Source: Teredinibacter haidensis
Lineage (GTDB): Bacteria > Pseudomonadota > Gammaproteobacteria > Pseudomonadales > Cellvibrionaceae
Length of the DNA: 64,000 nt
Reading direction: 5' to 3'
NCBI RefSeq assembly: GCF_014211975.1
Contig: NZ_CP060084.1
Span: 1,240,001-1,304,000 of the forward strand
A model generated the notes under the pieces. The model searched no databases and was not told the DNA's origin. It saw only the letters and a list, made by a program, of their open reading frames with translations. Each line of letters starts with the position of its first letter. The stretch's first letter is position 1. Position numbers and translations under genes: made by a program. Positions 1 to 8,674 of the stretch are shown here, piece by piece.

Positions 1-378
1 TGGCGAGAATTTGTTAGCGTTGCTATAGATGTTTGAAATGATGTTACGCATTGAGTCTCGTTAAATACCAGTCAAAGGGGCAGGTTTGCGATATGTGGTG
101 TGCTTCAAGAGCATACCACTTGGAAAACTAAAGTGCGCGAACTGCAGAATAACATGTTGGCAAAAATGACGGGTATAGCATGGGGTTGCACAATATATAA
201 ACGCAACATTTTAAGCCAGGAAGTTAGATCAATCATTGATGTTGCCAACCGTCACTTATGACAAAAACGATTAATACGACATATTGTTACGACAAGGGGT
301 ACATTCTATAAGATCGGCTCCCCGATAAGGTGCGCCGATTCTTCGGGCGCACCAAGGCAGTTCCTCTTAGGTCTGTTG
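1..378. other. Intergenic region, no gene seen
   Basis: No convincing gene is visible. Two hairpins stand out. One at 95–119 has ten paired positions (one G·T) around a 5-base loop. The other, at 329–353, has 8-bp GC-rich arms and lies just beyond the 3' end of the reverse-strand peptidase gene. Confidence 0.5.
329..353 (-). terminator. Possible terminator of the M3 peptidase gene
   Basis: GGTGCGCC and GGCGCACC form a perfect 8-bp stem with a 9-base loop, about 25 bases past the stop codon of the reverse-strand peptidase. A strong T tract is missing on the reverse strand, so it may be a weak terminator or an RNA 3'-end stabiliser. Confidence 0.45.
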
Positions 379-2421
379 TTAGTGGTCCACTTTTAATTGC
401 TCTGCAAAGGTTTCGAAGCTATAAGGGCGACCTAAAAAGTCTTCGACTAGTACTGCCGCATCTTTCACTCCACCAGGAGTCAATACCGATTCACGATAGC
501 GGCGTGCAATATCTTTATTACGCAAGCCTGCCTTTTCGAACTCGCTAAACATATCCGACGCAATAACCAGCGACCACATGTAAGTGTAGTAGGACGCGGA
601 GTAACCATAGAGATGACCGAAGCTATTGTGGAAATAGGTGTCTTCGACATAGGAAAAGGGGGAATATTCCGCCTGCAACTCCGCCATAGTGGTCGTCAGA
701 TCGAGATCTTCCGGGTTTTGATTGTAGAAGTGGAGGGACACTGCGGCATAGAACATCTGGTGTCGCGTCCAGAGGGCTCTGCCGAAATGGCGACCTGCGT
801 TCATTTTTTCGACTAGTTCATCGGGAATTAGCTCGCCATCAGCATTACGAGCAAAGGTTTTAAGGGTGCCACTGTCCCACACCCATTCTTCCAGCATTTG
901 CGATGGAGCCTCCACAAAGTCGTGCTCTGTTTTGATCCCCGAGAAATATAGCCAGCGTTGGTGGCCGCCAAACAGGCCGTGGAGGAGGTGCCCGAATTCA
1001 TGTAGGAATGTCTCTACCTGGGCATGCTCCATTAGTTCGCTGCCGTCCTTTTCGCCGGGGAAATTGCACACCAGTGCAGCAATAGGTGGTTGAATCCCGG
1101 CAACACCATCCTGCACGCCAAATGCCGCAGCGTGGCTGTATTTCCCATCTCTTGGGTGCATATCTAGATAAAACTGCCCTATGAGATTATCGCCTTCATA
1201 CATCTCATAGGCACTGACAGACTCGTGCCAAACATCCGTCTGCCACGGTACAATTTTCACACCGAACATTTTTTCGGTCAGATCGAAAATACCCTGTTTG
1301 ACGTTGGCGTAGCTGAAGTATTGACGAACCTGTTGGGAATCGACGGCGTATGCTTCATTCTTTACCTTTTCTTCGATAAAGGTTTTTTGCCAGTCACCCA
1401 CGCCGTTGGCTTCGGGATATACCTCGCGCAAGCGATTTAATAGTTGCTGGTATTCACGTGCGGATTGGGGTTTGGCGAGTTCACTTACGCGGTTGATAAA
1501 GTTTTCCGCTTTTAAGGGATCACCAATCATCAAATCTTCCATCACATATTGGGCGTAGTTTTGGTAGCCGAGTATCTGTGCCAGCTCGTATCGCTTGACC
1601 AGCAGGTCCTTTAGTACTGTCTGGTTGTCTGGGTAGGCACGTTTGCGGAATTCTTTATAGAGTTCTAGGCGTAAGCTGTCGTCTTCAGCATATTGCATAA
1701 CCGGTATGTAATCGGGGTAGCGTGTTGTTAGGGGTATCTCGCCGTTTTCGTCTGCATTGTGACTGTCGATATAGTCCTGGGGTAAGCCCTTAAGACGCTC
1801 TACCGAATCGATCTTGATCGAACGAATATTTTCCCGAATATTTTTATTGAAGGTTTGGCCTAGCAGTAAAAGCTCTTCATTCAATTCGCGTATACGCTCA
1901 CGGGATTTTTTGTCCAAGCTTACGCCCGATCTTTTGTAATCCAGCAGCATTTTTTCAACCAAGCGTTTATCGATGGCGTCGTAGCTTATTGTATCCAGCG
2001 CCTGCAGTTGGTTGAAAATGGGGCGTGAAAGCGAAATATCCGTGAGCAGCTGGATATAGCGCTGTTGGCATTCGTCAGCGGCTTTTCGCACTTCCGCGTT
2101 GGGGTGAACATTTCTGTACAGGCTGGCTTTGCTTAAGCTCTTATCTAACAGAATATCCAGCTCGTTTATTTCTGTGAGCAGCTCTTTATTGCCGGCGGAA
2201 GGTTTATGTTGTTCGAGCACCATGTAACGCTTGGTGGCTTTCTGGATATCCTTTTTACACTCCCCTTGATAGGCAGCTGCTTGGGCATCTTCAAAGACAG
2301 TTTCGAGAGACGCTTGATTTTCATCCGGAGTATCGGTTGTTGAGCACCCGACTAGGGCTAAAACAACAAATATGAATAATAGGGGCTTAGAGAGGTGCAA
2401 AGAAGAAGCGTACGAGTTCAT
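379..2421 (-). CDS. M3-family zinc metallopeptidase, lipoprotein
   Basis: A 680-residue thimet oligopeptidase-like enzyme expected to cleave short peptides. The zinc motif HEFGH lies near residue 474, in the context FLHEFGHLLHG. The N-terminus is a hydrophobic signal ending in a lipobox (ALVGC, Cys about 26), which predicts an envelope-anchored enzyme, unlike cytoplasmic OpdA/PrlC. The length is normal for M3 peptidases. The gene is transcribed alone, away from the HDOD gene that starts 140 bp to its right. Family assignment is firm; the exact substrate and the membrane face are inferred. Confidence 0.9.
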   Translation of the reverse strand: MNSYASSLHLSKPLLFIFVVLALVGCSTTDTPDENQASLETVFEDAQAAAYQGECKKDIQKATKRYMVLEQHKPSAGNKELLTEINELDILLDKSLSKASLYRNVHPNAEVRKAADECQQRYIQLLTDISLSRPIFNQLQALDTISYDAIDKRLVEKMLLDYKRSGVSLDKKSRERIRELNEELLLLGQTFNKNIRENIRSIKIDSVERLKGLPQDYIDSHNADENGEIPLTTRYPDYIPVMQYAEDDSLRLELYKEFRKRAYPDNQTVLKDLLVKRYELAQILGYQNYAQYVMEDLMIGDPLKAENFINRVSELAKPQSAREYQQLLNRLREVYPEANGVGDWQKTFIEEKVKNEAYAVDSQQVRQYFSYANVKQGIFDLTEKMFGVKIVPWQTDVWHESVSAYEMYEGDNLIGQFYLDMHPRDGKYSHAAAFGVQDGVAGIQPPIAALVCNFPGEKDGSELMEHAQVETFLHEFGHLLHGLFGGHQRWLYFSGIKTEHDFVEAPSQMLEEWVWDSGTLKTFARNADGELIPDELVEKMNAGRHFGRALWTRHQMFYAAVSLHFYNQNPEDLDLTTTMAELQAEYSPFSYVEDTYFHNSFGHLYGYSASYYTYMWSLVIASDMFSEFEKAGLRNKDIARRYRESVLTPGGVKDAAVLVEDFLGRPYSFETFAEQLKVDH

Positions 2422-2562
2422 GATATTGCCTATTCAGTAACGGTTGCCCAAAGTTTATCCTATATTTTGCGTGCTTGCGAAGTACCAGAGTGGGCGTGTA
2501 TCTGGCGCTGGACTACACTGTATAGGTATTTTCACGAAACAGGATCACTAACGGAAGCGCCT

Positions 2563-3990
2563 ATGCCCGTAAAAGGATTAAAAGCTTGGACTGAAAAGTT
2601 ACAAAAGCAGGACATGCCCGTATTGGGCAATGTCATCGCAGAGTTGAACAAAATTACCGGTAGCGATGACGCAAATGTCAACCAATTAGCAGAGGTTATT
2701 CTTCGAGATCCACAGTTAACATCGCATGTATTACGTATTGCCAATAGTGTGCAATACAACTATTCCAAGGCTTCTATTAATACGGTTAGCCGGGCCATTG
2801 TTTTAATAGGCCTCAAAGGTGTTCGCGCCATTTGTATCTCATTACTTGTTATGGACAGCCTTTTGGGCGATCAACCAAAAGAGCAGGTCTTGAAGTTGGT
2901 TGCGCAGGGCTTCCACGCGGCCACCCAGGCTCGCCAGATTGTGCAGAAGGTGGATGAAAAGGTAGGCGAAGAAGTGTTTATTGCCGCGCTGCTTACCAAC
3001 CTGGGCGAAATGGCTTTTTGGGCCACCGAAGGTGAAGCGCAGTCGCATCCGGGGTTGTTAAGCGAGGAGCCGGCGATAAAACGCGATGCGATGGAGCAGG
3101 TGCTGGGTACATCGTTCAAAGCCATTACAGGCCAGCTGGCCAAACATTGGAAGTTGGGTGATACGCTGGAAGAGGCGCTGTATCCCAAAAAGCACCTGTC
3201 AAAAAAAGCGGAAGCGGTTATTATCGGTGAGCGTTTAAGCAGAGCTTCTCTTTATGGGTGGACGAGCCCCCAGCTAAAAAAAGTGCTTCGGGAGGTTATT
3301 TCGTTTACCTCGATGGATGCGGAAGCAACCCTTGCCATGGTTAGAGATGGTGCGGACCAGGCTGCGCAAGTTGCGCTTAGTTATGGTGTCTCGGAGGCCT
3401 GCCCGCTCATTCCTTCTGCCACCAAAGCTAGCAGCAAAGGGAAACGTAAAATACGCAGTAAAATTCTAAAGGGCGACCCGAGCGTGCAACTCAGTATTTT
3501 GCGCGAACTTTCTACGGCCGCAGCTGATTGTCTGGATGTGAATACCATTTTTCAAATGGTGTTGGAAGGGATGCACAGGGGGATAGGTCTCGAACGCGTA
3601 TGCATTGCCTTTATCGATAAACGAAAGCTGAAAGCTAAATACGTTTTAGGCGAGGGTACCGAGCACTGGCGCAGTAGTTTTCTGTTTGATATAGGCCCTT
3701 ATAGCGACAGTATTTTTACGCGCGCTATCGAGCAGGGCGGCAGTCATTGGTTTAGTTTGGAAACTATCAATGCAAACCCAAAACTATTTAGCGATGATAT
3801 TTCACGCATTATTGGGAAATTTCCGGCGTTTGTTTCGGTTCTTCAGTTAGGCGACCGAAAAATCGGGCTTTTCTACGCCGACCGTTCGACTTTTGGCGGC
3901 AAACTAGACGAAGAGCAGTTCGAAAGCTTTAAGCATTTTGCGGGGCAGGCTCAGTTTTCTCTATCGCTACAGTCAAAAAAGCGAAAGTAA
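2563..3990 (+). CDS. HDOD-domain signalling protein with C-terminal GAF-like region
   Basis: The N-terminal part (roughly residues 15–210) matches the HDOD domain, a non-catalytic relative of HD phosphohydrolases found in bacterial signalling. Visible features are 'MPVLGNVIAELNKI', 'LRDPQLTSHVLRIANS' and a 'RAIVLIGLKGVRAI' segment. The C-terminal part (about residues 320–470) resembles a GAF sensory domain. The open frame continues upstream to 2395, but the first ~56 codons are unlike the family, so I place the start at ATG 2563, giving 475 residues. Ligand and partner are unknown. The gene converges on mltD with an 11-bp gap. Confidence 0.8.
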   Translation: MPVKGLKAWTEKLQKQDMPVLGNVIAELNKITGSDDANVNQLAEVILRDPQLTSHVLRIANSVQYNYSKASINTVSRAIVLIGLKGVRAICISLLVMDSLLGDQPKEQVLKLVAQGFHAATQARQIVQKVDEKVGEEVFIAALLTNLGEMAFWATEGEAQSHPGLLSEEPAIKRDAMEQVLGTSFKAITGQLAKHWKLGDTLEEALYPKKHLSKKAEAVIIGERLSRASLYGWTSPQLKKVLREVISFTSMDAEATLAMVRDGADQAAQVALSYGVSEACPLIPSATKASSKGKRKIRSKILKGDPSVQLSILRELSTAAADCLDVNTIFQMVLEGMHRGIGLERVCIAFIDKRKLKAKYVLGEGTEHWRSSFLFDIGPYSDSIFTRAIEQGGSHWFSLETINANPKLFSDDISRIIGKFPAFVSVLQLGDRKIGLFYADRSTFGGKLDEEQFESFKHFAGQAQFSLSLQSKKRK

Positions 3991-4001
3991 TAAGCTGCCA
4001 T

Positions 4002-5621
4002 TTAGTTTACGTGAGTGACATCCACAAATAGCGTTAACGATTGTCCCGGCTGTAGATATTTTTTTGTGCTCAGCTTATTCCAGCGCAGGATATCGTTTAC
4101 CTTCAACTGAAATTTGTCGGCAATACGGTGTAGCGAGTCCCCCCTGCGCACTTTGTAGGAGACCTTGCGAATAACGGCGTTATTGTTGGATTGTTTTGTG
4201 GCGACGCTGCTTGTTTTGGTCCAAATAGCGAGGGTTTGGCCAGGATAGATAGGGTCGGTTGGAGCCATATTATTCCAGCGCGCAACCTGGCGGGTGCTGA
4301 CCTTGTAGCGGCGGGCGATGGTCCATACGCTGTCACCCTTCTTGACGTGGTGATCAACGCGCGTGCCGTTCGCTGTTTTCGAACTTAAGCTGCGGCGATT
4401 GTGTAGGCGCTGATCCAGGCTCTGGCTGTAGTGGTGCACATCGGCAGCTGCCACGGGAACCATTAGGGTTTTACCTGCGCGAATAAAGGAGTTGTTAATG
4501 TTATTGATGGCTTTTAACGAGCGGATACTGATCTTGTATTGATCGGCAATAGTGGAAAGGGTATCGCCGTTGCGAATGGTGTAGCGTTCCCAGGTGACTC
4601 GGTCTCTCTCGGGAATCTTCGAAAGATTTTCTTTGAAGCGGGTCGCGTTGTTAACGGGTATCAATAGACTGTGTGGTCCTTTGGGATCTGTCGCCCAGCG
4701 GTTAAAAGCAGGGTTAAGGTGGTAGAGAGTATCCATGCTTAAATCTGCCAGCTCTGCCGCCTGGGCCAAGTCGATCTGAGAGCCTGTTTCAACTTCGGCA
4801 AAGTAGGGTTCGTCGGCTATTGAGTGTAATGAAAGTCCATACTTCTCTGGGTTTCCGATAAGGATTGCCAGGGCGATTAGCTTGGGGACGTAAGCTTCCG
4901 TTTCCCTGGGAAGATCAAGGTTCCAGAAATCCGTCGGCTTACCTTTCTTACGATTTTTTCGAATGGACTTGGAGACGTTACCTGAGCCACTATTGTATGA
5001 GGCCAGTGCATGCAGCCAGTCACCGTCGAAACGAGTATTTAATTTATCGAGGTAGAGCAGGGCCGCGTTGGTAGAAGCGACAATATCGCGCCTGCCGTCG
5101 TACCACCAGTTTTGTTTTAAGCCCCACATTTTCCCGGTGCCGGGAATAAACTGCCATATACCGGATGCCCGACCGTGGGAGTATGCGAAAGGATCAAATG
5201 CGCTTTCGACAACCGGCAGTAAAGCCAGCTCCATTGGCAGGCCCTTTGCCTCCACTGATTCTACAATATGATAGAGGTAACGCTCCCCGCGTTTTGCCAC
5301 GCGATTAATGTACTGAGGGTGTTTGGCGTACCACTTTAGTTGTTGCTCAACTCGCTTGTTGGTGGATCTATCCAGCTGGTAGCCTGCGCGAATACGATCC
5401 CAGATATCTCCTGGTAGCGGCTCTGGCAATTGCGCCAAGTCCTGCTCTGAAAGCTCATCACTCGGTTCCTCGAACAAAAAAGCAACGGGGTTTGTGACAG
5501 CTGATACCTCTGAATGAAGCATCTGAGCGGGTCTAATATTGAGGGTGTTACAGCCACTTATCCAAAGAAGGGTGAACAGTAAGGTGAAAATTTTTGCTGA
5601 TAGAGATCGGCTACTATGCAT
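4002..5621 (-). CDS. mltD: Membrane-bound lytic murein transglycosylase D
   Basis: A 539-residue lipoprotein that cleaves peptidoglycan glycan strands to form 1,6-anhydro ends. The signal ends in a lipobox (WISGC, Cys 24). An SLT domain spans about residues 125–230 with the likely catalytic Glu 139 in 'PVVESAFD', followed by 'GIWQFIPGTGKMWGL' and 'ALASYNSGSGNV', all family hallmarks. Three LysM peptidoglycan-binding repeats follow, near residues 347–390, 425–470 and 492–536. Adjacency to gloB is common in gammaproteobacteria and supports the name. Confidence 0.95.
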   Translation of the reverse strand: MHSSRSLSAKIFTLLFTLLWISGCNTLNIRPAQMLHSEVSAVTNPVAFLFEEPSDELSEQDLAQLPEPLPGDIWDRIRAGYQLDRSTNKRVEQQLKWYAKHPQYINRVAKRGERYLYHIVESVEAKGLPMELALLPVVESAFDPFAYSHGRASGIWQFIPGTGKMWGLKQNWWYDGRRDIVASTNAALLYLDKLNTRFDGDWLHALASYNSGSGNVSKSIRKNRKKGKPTDFWNLDLPRETEAYVPKLIALAILIGNPEKYGLSLHSIADEPYFAEVETGSQIDLAQAAELADLSMDTLYHLNPAFNRWATDPKGPHSLLIPVNNATRFKENLSKIPERDRVTWERYTIRNGDTLSTIADQYKISIRSLKAINNINNSFIRAGKTLMVPVAAADVHHYSQSLDQRLHNRRSLSSKTANGTRVDHHVKKGDSVWTIARRYKVSTRQVARWNNMAPTDPIYPGQTLAIWTKTSSVATKQSNNNAVIRKVSYKVRRGDSLHRIADKFQLKVNDILRWNKLSTKKYLQPGQSLTLFVDVTHVN

Positions 5622-5742
5622 AAGTACTAATAAACGGGTGTTTTAAGCTGTTTTAGTTGTGTAGATCTATGAGACAAACAAATGGCCCTGAGGTTCAGGT
5701 TCCTGGCGCAGCAGTTTACCTTCGCTCGGCCTATATGCAAGT

Positions 5743-6522
5743 TCAAAACCGATCTTTCCACTGGCGAAGCAGGGTAAAGACATCTTCTTCATTGCTAGCC
5801 TGCTTATCAAATGCGGCTTCCACGGTGGCTTTTACCTGGTCGTCATCGCAGCGTAAAAACGGGTTTATCTGCAATTCGGTCTCCAGGGTAGACGGTAATG
5901 TGGGGGCGTTGTTCTGCCTATGGCTTTTAACCTTGGCCATATACGCCTTAACCGCGGCGTTTTCCGGCATTACTGTATTCGCAAAGAGTAAGTTGGCGGC
6001 TGTATATTCGTGGGTGCAGTAGATGGAAGTCCTTATCGGCAACTGCTTTATGCGGTCGAGAGAGCTTTTCAGCTGCGTTGCTGTACCACCTAACAAGCGG
6101 CCGCAGCCGGCAGAGAATAGAGTGTCTCCGCAAAACAGGCTTGTACCTTCTGGTTGTTCCAGGATATACCCGAGGTGTTCCTGGGTGTGACCGGGAATTT
6201 CGATAACAGAAAATCGTAGAGTGTTATCTATCGCTACCTCAGAGCCTTCATGTACGGGATGCGTAATACTGGGGATAGAGGGAGAGTTCGGGCCAAAAAC
6301 GGGGCAATGGTATTGCTTCACAAGCGCTTCGATACCACCAACATGGTCCCAGTGCTGATGGGTGACCAGGATACCAGCCAAGCTTACATTCTGCTGTTGC
6401 AAGGCCTGAGCAACGGGGGCTGCGTCGCCCGGGTCAACGACAACTGCCGACCTATTGGCTTGATCGGCAATCAGCCAGACATAATTGTCCGTCAGTATGG
6501 GGATAGCTTTTATATCTAACAT
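5743..6522 (-). CDS. gloB: Hydroxyacylglutathione hydrolase (glyoxalase II)
   Basis: A 259-residue metallo-beta-lactamase-fold enzyme that hydrolyses S-lactoylglutathione to lactate and glutathione, the second step of methylglyoxal detoxification. The metal motif THQHWDH is at residues 54–60, with further ligands in 'IPGHTQEHLG' and 'LFCGDTLFSAGCGRL'. Length is typical. It is divergent from the methyltransferase gene to its right, with a 150-bp shared promoter region. The order gloB–yafS-like–rnhA–dnaQ is the enterobacterial one. Confidence 0.96.
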   Translation of the reverse strand: MLDIKAIPILTDNYVWLIADQANRSAVVVDPGDAAPVAQALQQQNVSLAGILVTHQHWDHVGGIEALVKQYHCPVFGPNSPSIPSITHPVHEGSEVAIDNTLRFSVIEIPGHTQEHLGYILEQPEGTSLFCGDTLFSAGCGRLLGGTATQLKSSLDRIKQLPIRTSIYCTHEYTAANLLFANTVMPENAAVKAYMAKVKSHRQNNAPTLPSTLETELQINPFLRCDDDQVKATVEAAFDKQASNEEDVFTLLRQWKDRF

Positions 6523-6673
6523 GTCGAAATCTCTTTAAGACGAGTGCTGTTACATCCTATGCCTGTAAAGTAACGCAGTGCTGTCAGCTTGTAATATTAG
6601 AGTCTCTGGTACACTATTGCTGACCAGATTAAGGTAGTGAACAAGCCAGTATAGCAATTGCTCTGCGTTATTT

Positions 6674-7519
6674 ATGAAAACGAAACAAAGCATCAAGCCA
6701 CTCCATCAAACAATAGCTCAGATTGCCAAGTGGTATGAGTCGCCCCTAGGTCAATCGATTCTTGCTGCCCAGCAACAGGTACTGAACGAGGAACTTAGTT
6801 GCCTGTTCGGCTATCATCTTATGCAGTTGAGCGTTTTACCTTATCATCGCCTGTCGGAATCCAGTCGCATTAATCACTGCTTCTCTTTGGCTCCAGCCGT
6901 AGTGCATTCGAAGCAGGCTGCGCAAAACTTGTGCGATCTTCAAGGCATGGCTGAACTAGATGCCTTGCCATTAGCTGATGAGTCTATCGATGTCACCATT
7001 CTCCACCATGTGCTGGAGTTTTCCAATAATCCCCATCAAGTGCTCAAAGAGGCTGCCCGTGTCACGGTTCCCCGGGGACATATTGTTATTTTTGGCTTTA
7101 ACCCCCTCAGTCTTCTCGGGTTATTGCAACTGGGAGCCCAGTTTTACAGCCGCAAGGTCATTTGGAAGCGGCGGGCTTTACGTGCAGGGCGCTTGAAGGA
7201 TTGGCTGGAATTTCTGGATTTTTCCTGTTTACAGCTCAAATACCTTTCGCATAATCTGCCCATTAATCATGCTCGCTATCTACATCATTCCCGGTTCCTG
7301 AGTCGCGGGTTAAATAGCACCCTGCCTTTCGGTTCAACATTCTGTATGGTCGCGCGTAAAGATAAGGTTGGGTTGACGCCTTTAAAACCCGAGTGGGAAG
7401 CTGCGGCTCCGTTGCTAGGGGCTTCGCCTCTACCCAAAAGATCGATGACTGCTCGTTCGGGCGAATCAGCGTTAATCTTGCCCTTGCGGCGTAGAAATAA
7501 CATTCAAACAAAGCGCTAA
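6674..7519 (+). CDS. SAM-dependent methyltransferase-like protein (YafS-like)
   Basis: A 281-residue class I methyltransferase-type protein. The segment 'MAELDALPLADESIDVTILH' is followed by 'HVLEFSNNPHQVLKEAARV' and 'PRGHIVIFGFNPLS', which match the post-I to motif III region of the fold. The usual glycine-rich SAM loop (motif I) is not obvious, as in other YafS-like proteins. It occupies the yafS position between gloB and rnhA. The substrate is unknown. Confidence 0.82.
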   Translation: MKTKQSIKPLHQTIAQIAKWYESPLGQSILAAQQQVLNEELSCLFGYHLMQLSVLPYHRLSESSRINHCFSLAPAVVHSKQAAQNLCDLQGMAELDALPLADESIDVTILHHVLEFSNNPHQVLKEAARVTVPRGHIVIFGFNPLSLLGLLQLGAQFYSRKVIWKRRALRAGRLKDWLEFLDFSCLQLKYLSHNLPINHARYLHHSRFLSRGLNSTLPFGSTFCMVARKDKVGLTPLKPEWEAAAPLLGASPLPKRSMTARSGESALILPLRRRNNIQTKR

Positions 7520-7523
7520 CACA

Positions 7524-7932
7524 TTGAAAATAAAGTTATTTTTAGAAGTTATTTGTTTCGGTCGCCTGGGGCTGGGCTCTTGAGGCCTAGCCATACTGTA
7601 CCGAAGTGCAGAGAAAGCGCTATACGGTGGTGAAGTCCTCAGAGTGAATAGCCGTATGGAGTTACGCGCGGCAATCGACGGCTTACCCAGCCTCAAGTAG
7701 AGTCACGGTGACTCATGGGGCCGATTCCTAGTCTGTGCGTAGAGGCATTACGGAATGGATTACTAAGTGAAGGCTGGAAATAGCGGCAAAAATTGCTGTC
7801 GTGATTGAAGGTCTTTGGCAGCAGTTAGGGGCTCGAACCCAGCGCCATAGTATTCGATAGAAATGGGTAAAAGGCCGTCGGGAAAATGAAATCGCCGACG
7901 AGTTGGATAACCGTGGTATTGATGAACTTTAA
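7524..7932 (+). pseudogene. rnhA: Decayed rnhA (ribonuclease HI) remnant
   Basis: The gap between the methyltransferase and dnaQ translates, with frame changes and stops, into recognisable RNase HI. Around 7600–7690 I read 'SAEKALYGGEVLRVNSRME' followed by LRAAIDGL, matching the family's KELYGGE…NNRMEL.AAI region with the active-site Glu. Around 7735–7780 comes 'RRGITEWI'. Near the end are 'WVKGRRENEIADEL' (shift between segments) and 'NRGIDEL' before a TAA at 7930. There is no start codon, several in-frame stops, and the DGACxGNPGPGG segment is ruined. Gene order agrees with E. coli gloB-yafS-rnhA-dnaQ. Confidence 0.85.
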
Positions 7933-7947
7933 CAGGATGAACAAAAC

Positions 7948-8670
7948 GTGAGACAAGTTGTACTGGACACTGAAACGACGGGCCTTGAACCCGAACAGGG
8001 TCACAAAATTATTGAAATAGGTTGTGTAGAACTATTTAACCGCAAGCTGACCGGACGCCATTACCATCAGTACATTAAACCCATGCGGGATATCGATGAG
8101 GGCGCAATTGAAGTTCACGGTATCACAACTGAAATGCTCGAAGATAAGCCGGTCTTCTCACAAATTGTGGATGAATTTCTTGAATTTATCGGCGATGCAG
8201 AGCTGGTAATTCATAACGCCCCCTTTGATGTTGGCTTCCTCAATCATGAAATCAAAGCGTTACGCCGCGGTTTAGGTACCATTGAGGATCGATGTAAAAT
8301 ACTTGATACCCTGGTATTTGCACGCCGCAAGCACCCTGGTCAGAAGAATAATCTCGATGCGCTGTGTAAGCGATATACCGTAGATAATTCCCAGCGAGAC
8401 CTGCACGGCGCTCTTTTGGATGCCGAGATTCTTGCCGACGTATATTTAATTATGACCGGTGGTCAAACCAATCTCGCCTTGAGTGGCAATCAGGTGGATG
8501 GTTCGGGAGGTGCAGAAGGGGAGGAGCAGGTAGTGCGGATAGCAACCGATAGGCCAAGGCTTAAAGTCCTACGTGCCAGCGAAGAAGAGCTGGCACAGCA
8601 TGAAGCAAAATTGACCACCGTCGACAAAGTCTCCGGTGGTAATTGTTTATGGCTTAAATCTGAACCTTAA
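7948..8670 (+). CDS. dnaQ: DNA polymerase III epsilon subunit (proofreading exonuclease)
   Basis: A 240-residue 3'-5' exonuclease that proofreads for the replicative polymerase. The three exonuclease motifs are present: ExoI 'LDTETTGLEP' at the N-terminus, ExoII 'HNAPFDVGFLNHE' near residue 91, and ExoIII 'HGALLDAEILADVY' near residue 152. The C-terminal ~50 residues should hold the alpha-subunit contact. The start is GTG 7948, with an AGGA about 10 bases upstream, lying just past the rnhA remnant. It converges on nhaB with a 4-bp gap. Confidence 0.95.
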   Translation: MRQVVLDTETTGLEPEQGHKIIEIGCVELFNRKLTGRHYHQYIKPMRDIDEGAIEVHGITTEMLEDKPVFSQIVDEFLEFIGDAELVIHNAPFDVGFLNHEIKALRRGLGTIEDRCKILDTLVFARRKHPGQKNNLDALCKRYTVDNSQRDLHGALLDAEILADVYLIMTGGQTNLALSGNQVDGSGGAEGEEQVVRIATDRPRLKVLRASEEELAQHEAKLTTVDKVSGGNCLWLKSEP

Positions 8671-8674
8671 ACGA

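Noticed and set aside
2395..2562. N-terminal extension of the HDOD protein
   Set aside because: Starts within the divergent peptidase gene, composition unlike the family; ATG 2563 gives the usual N-terminus.
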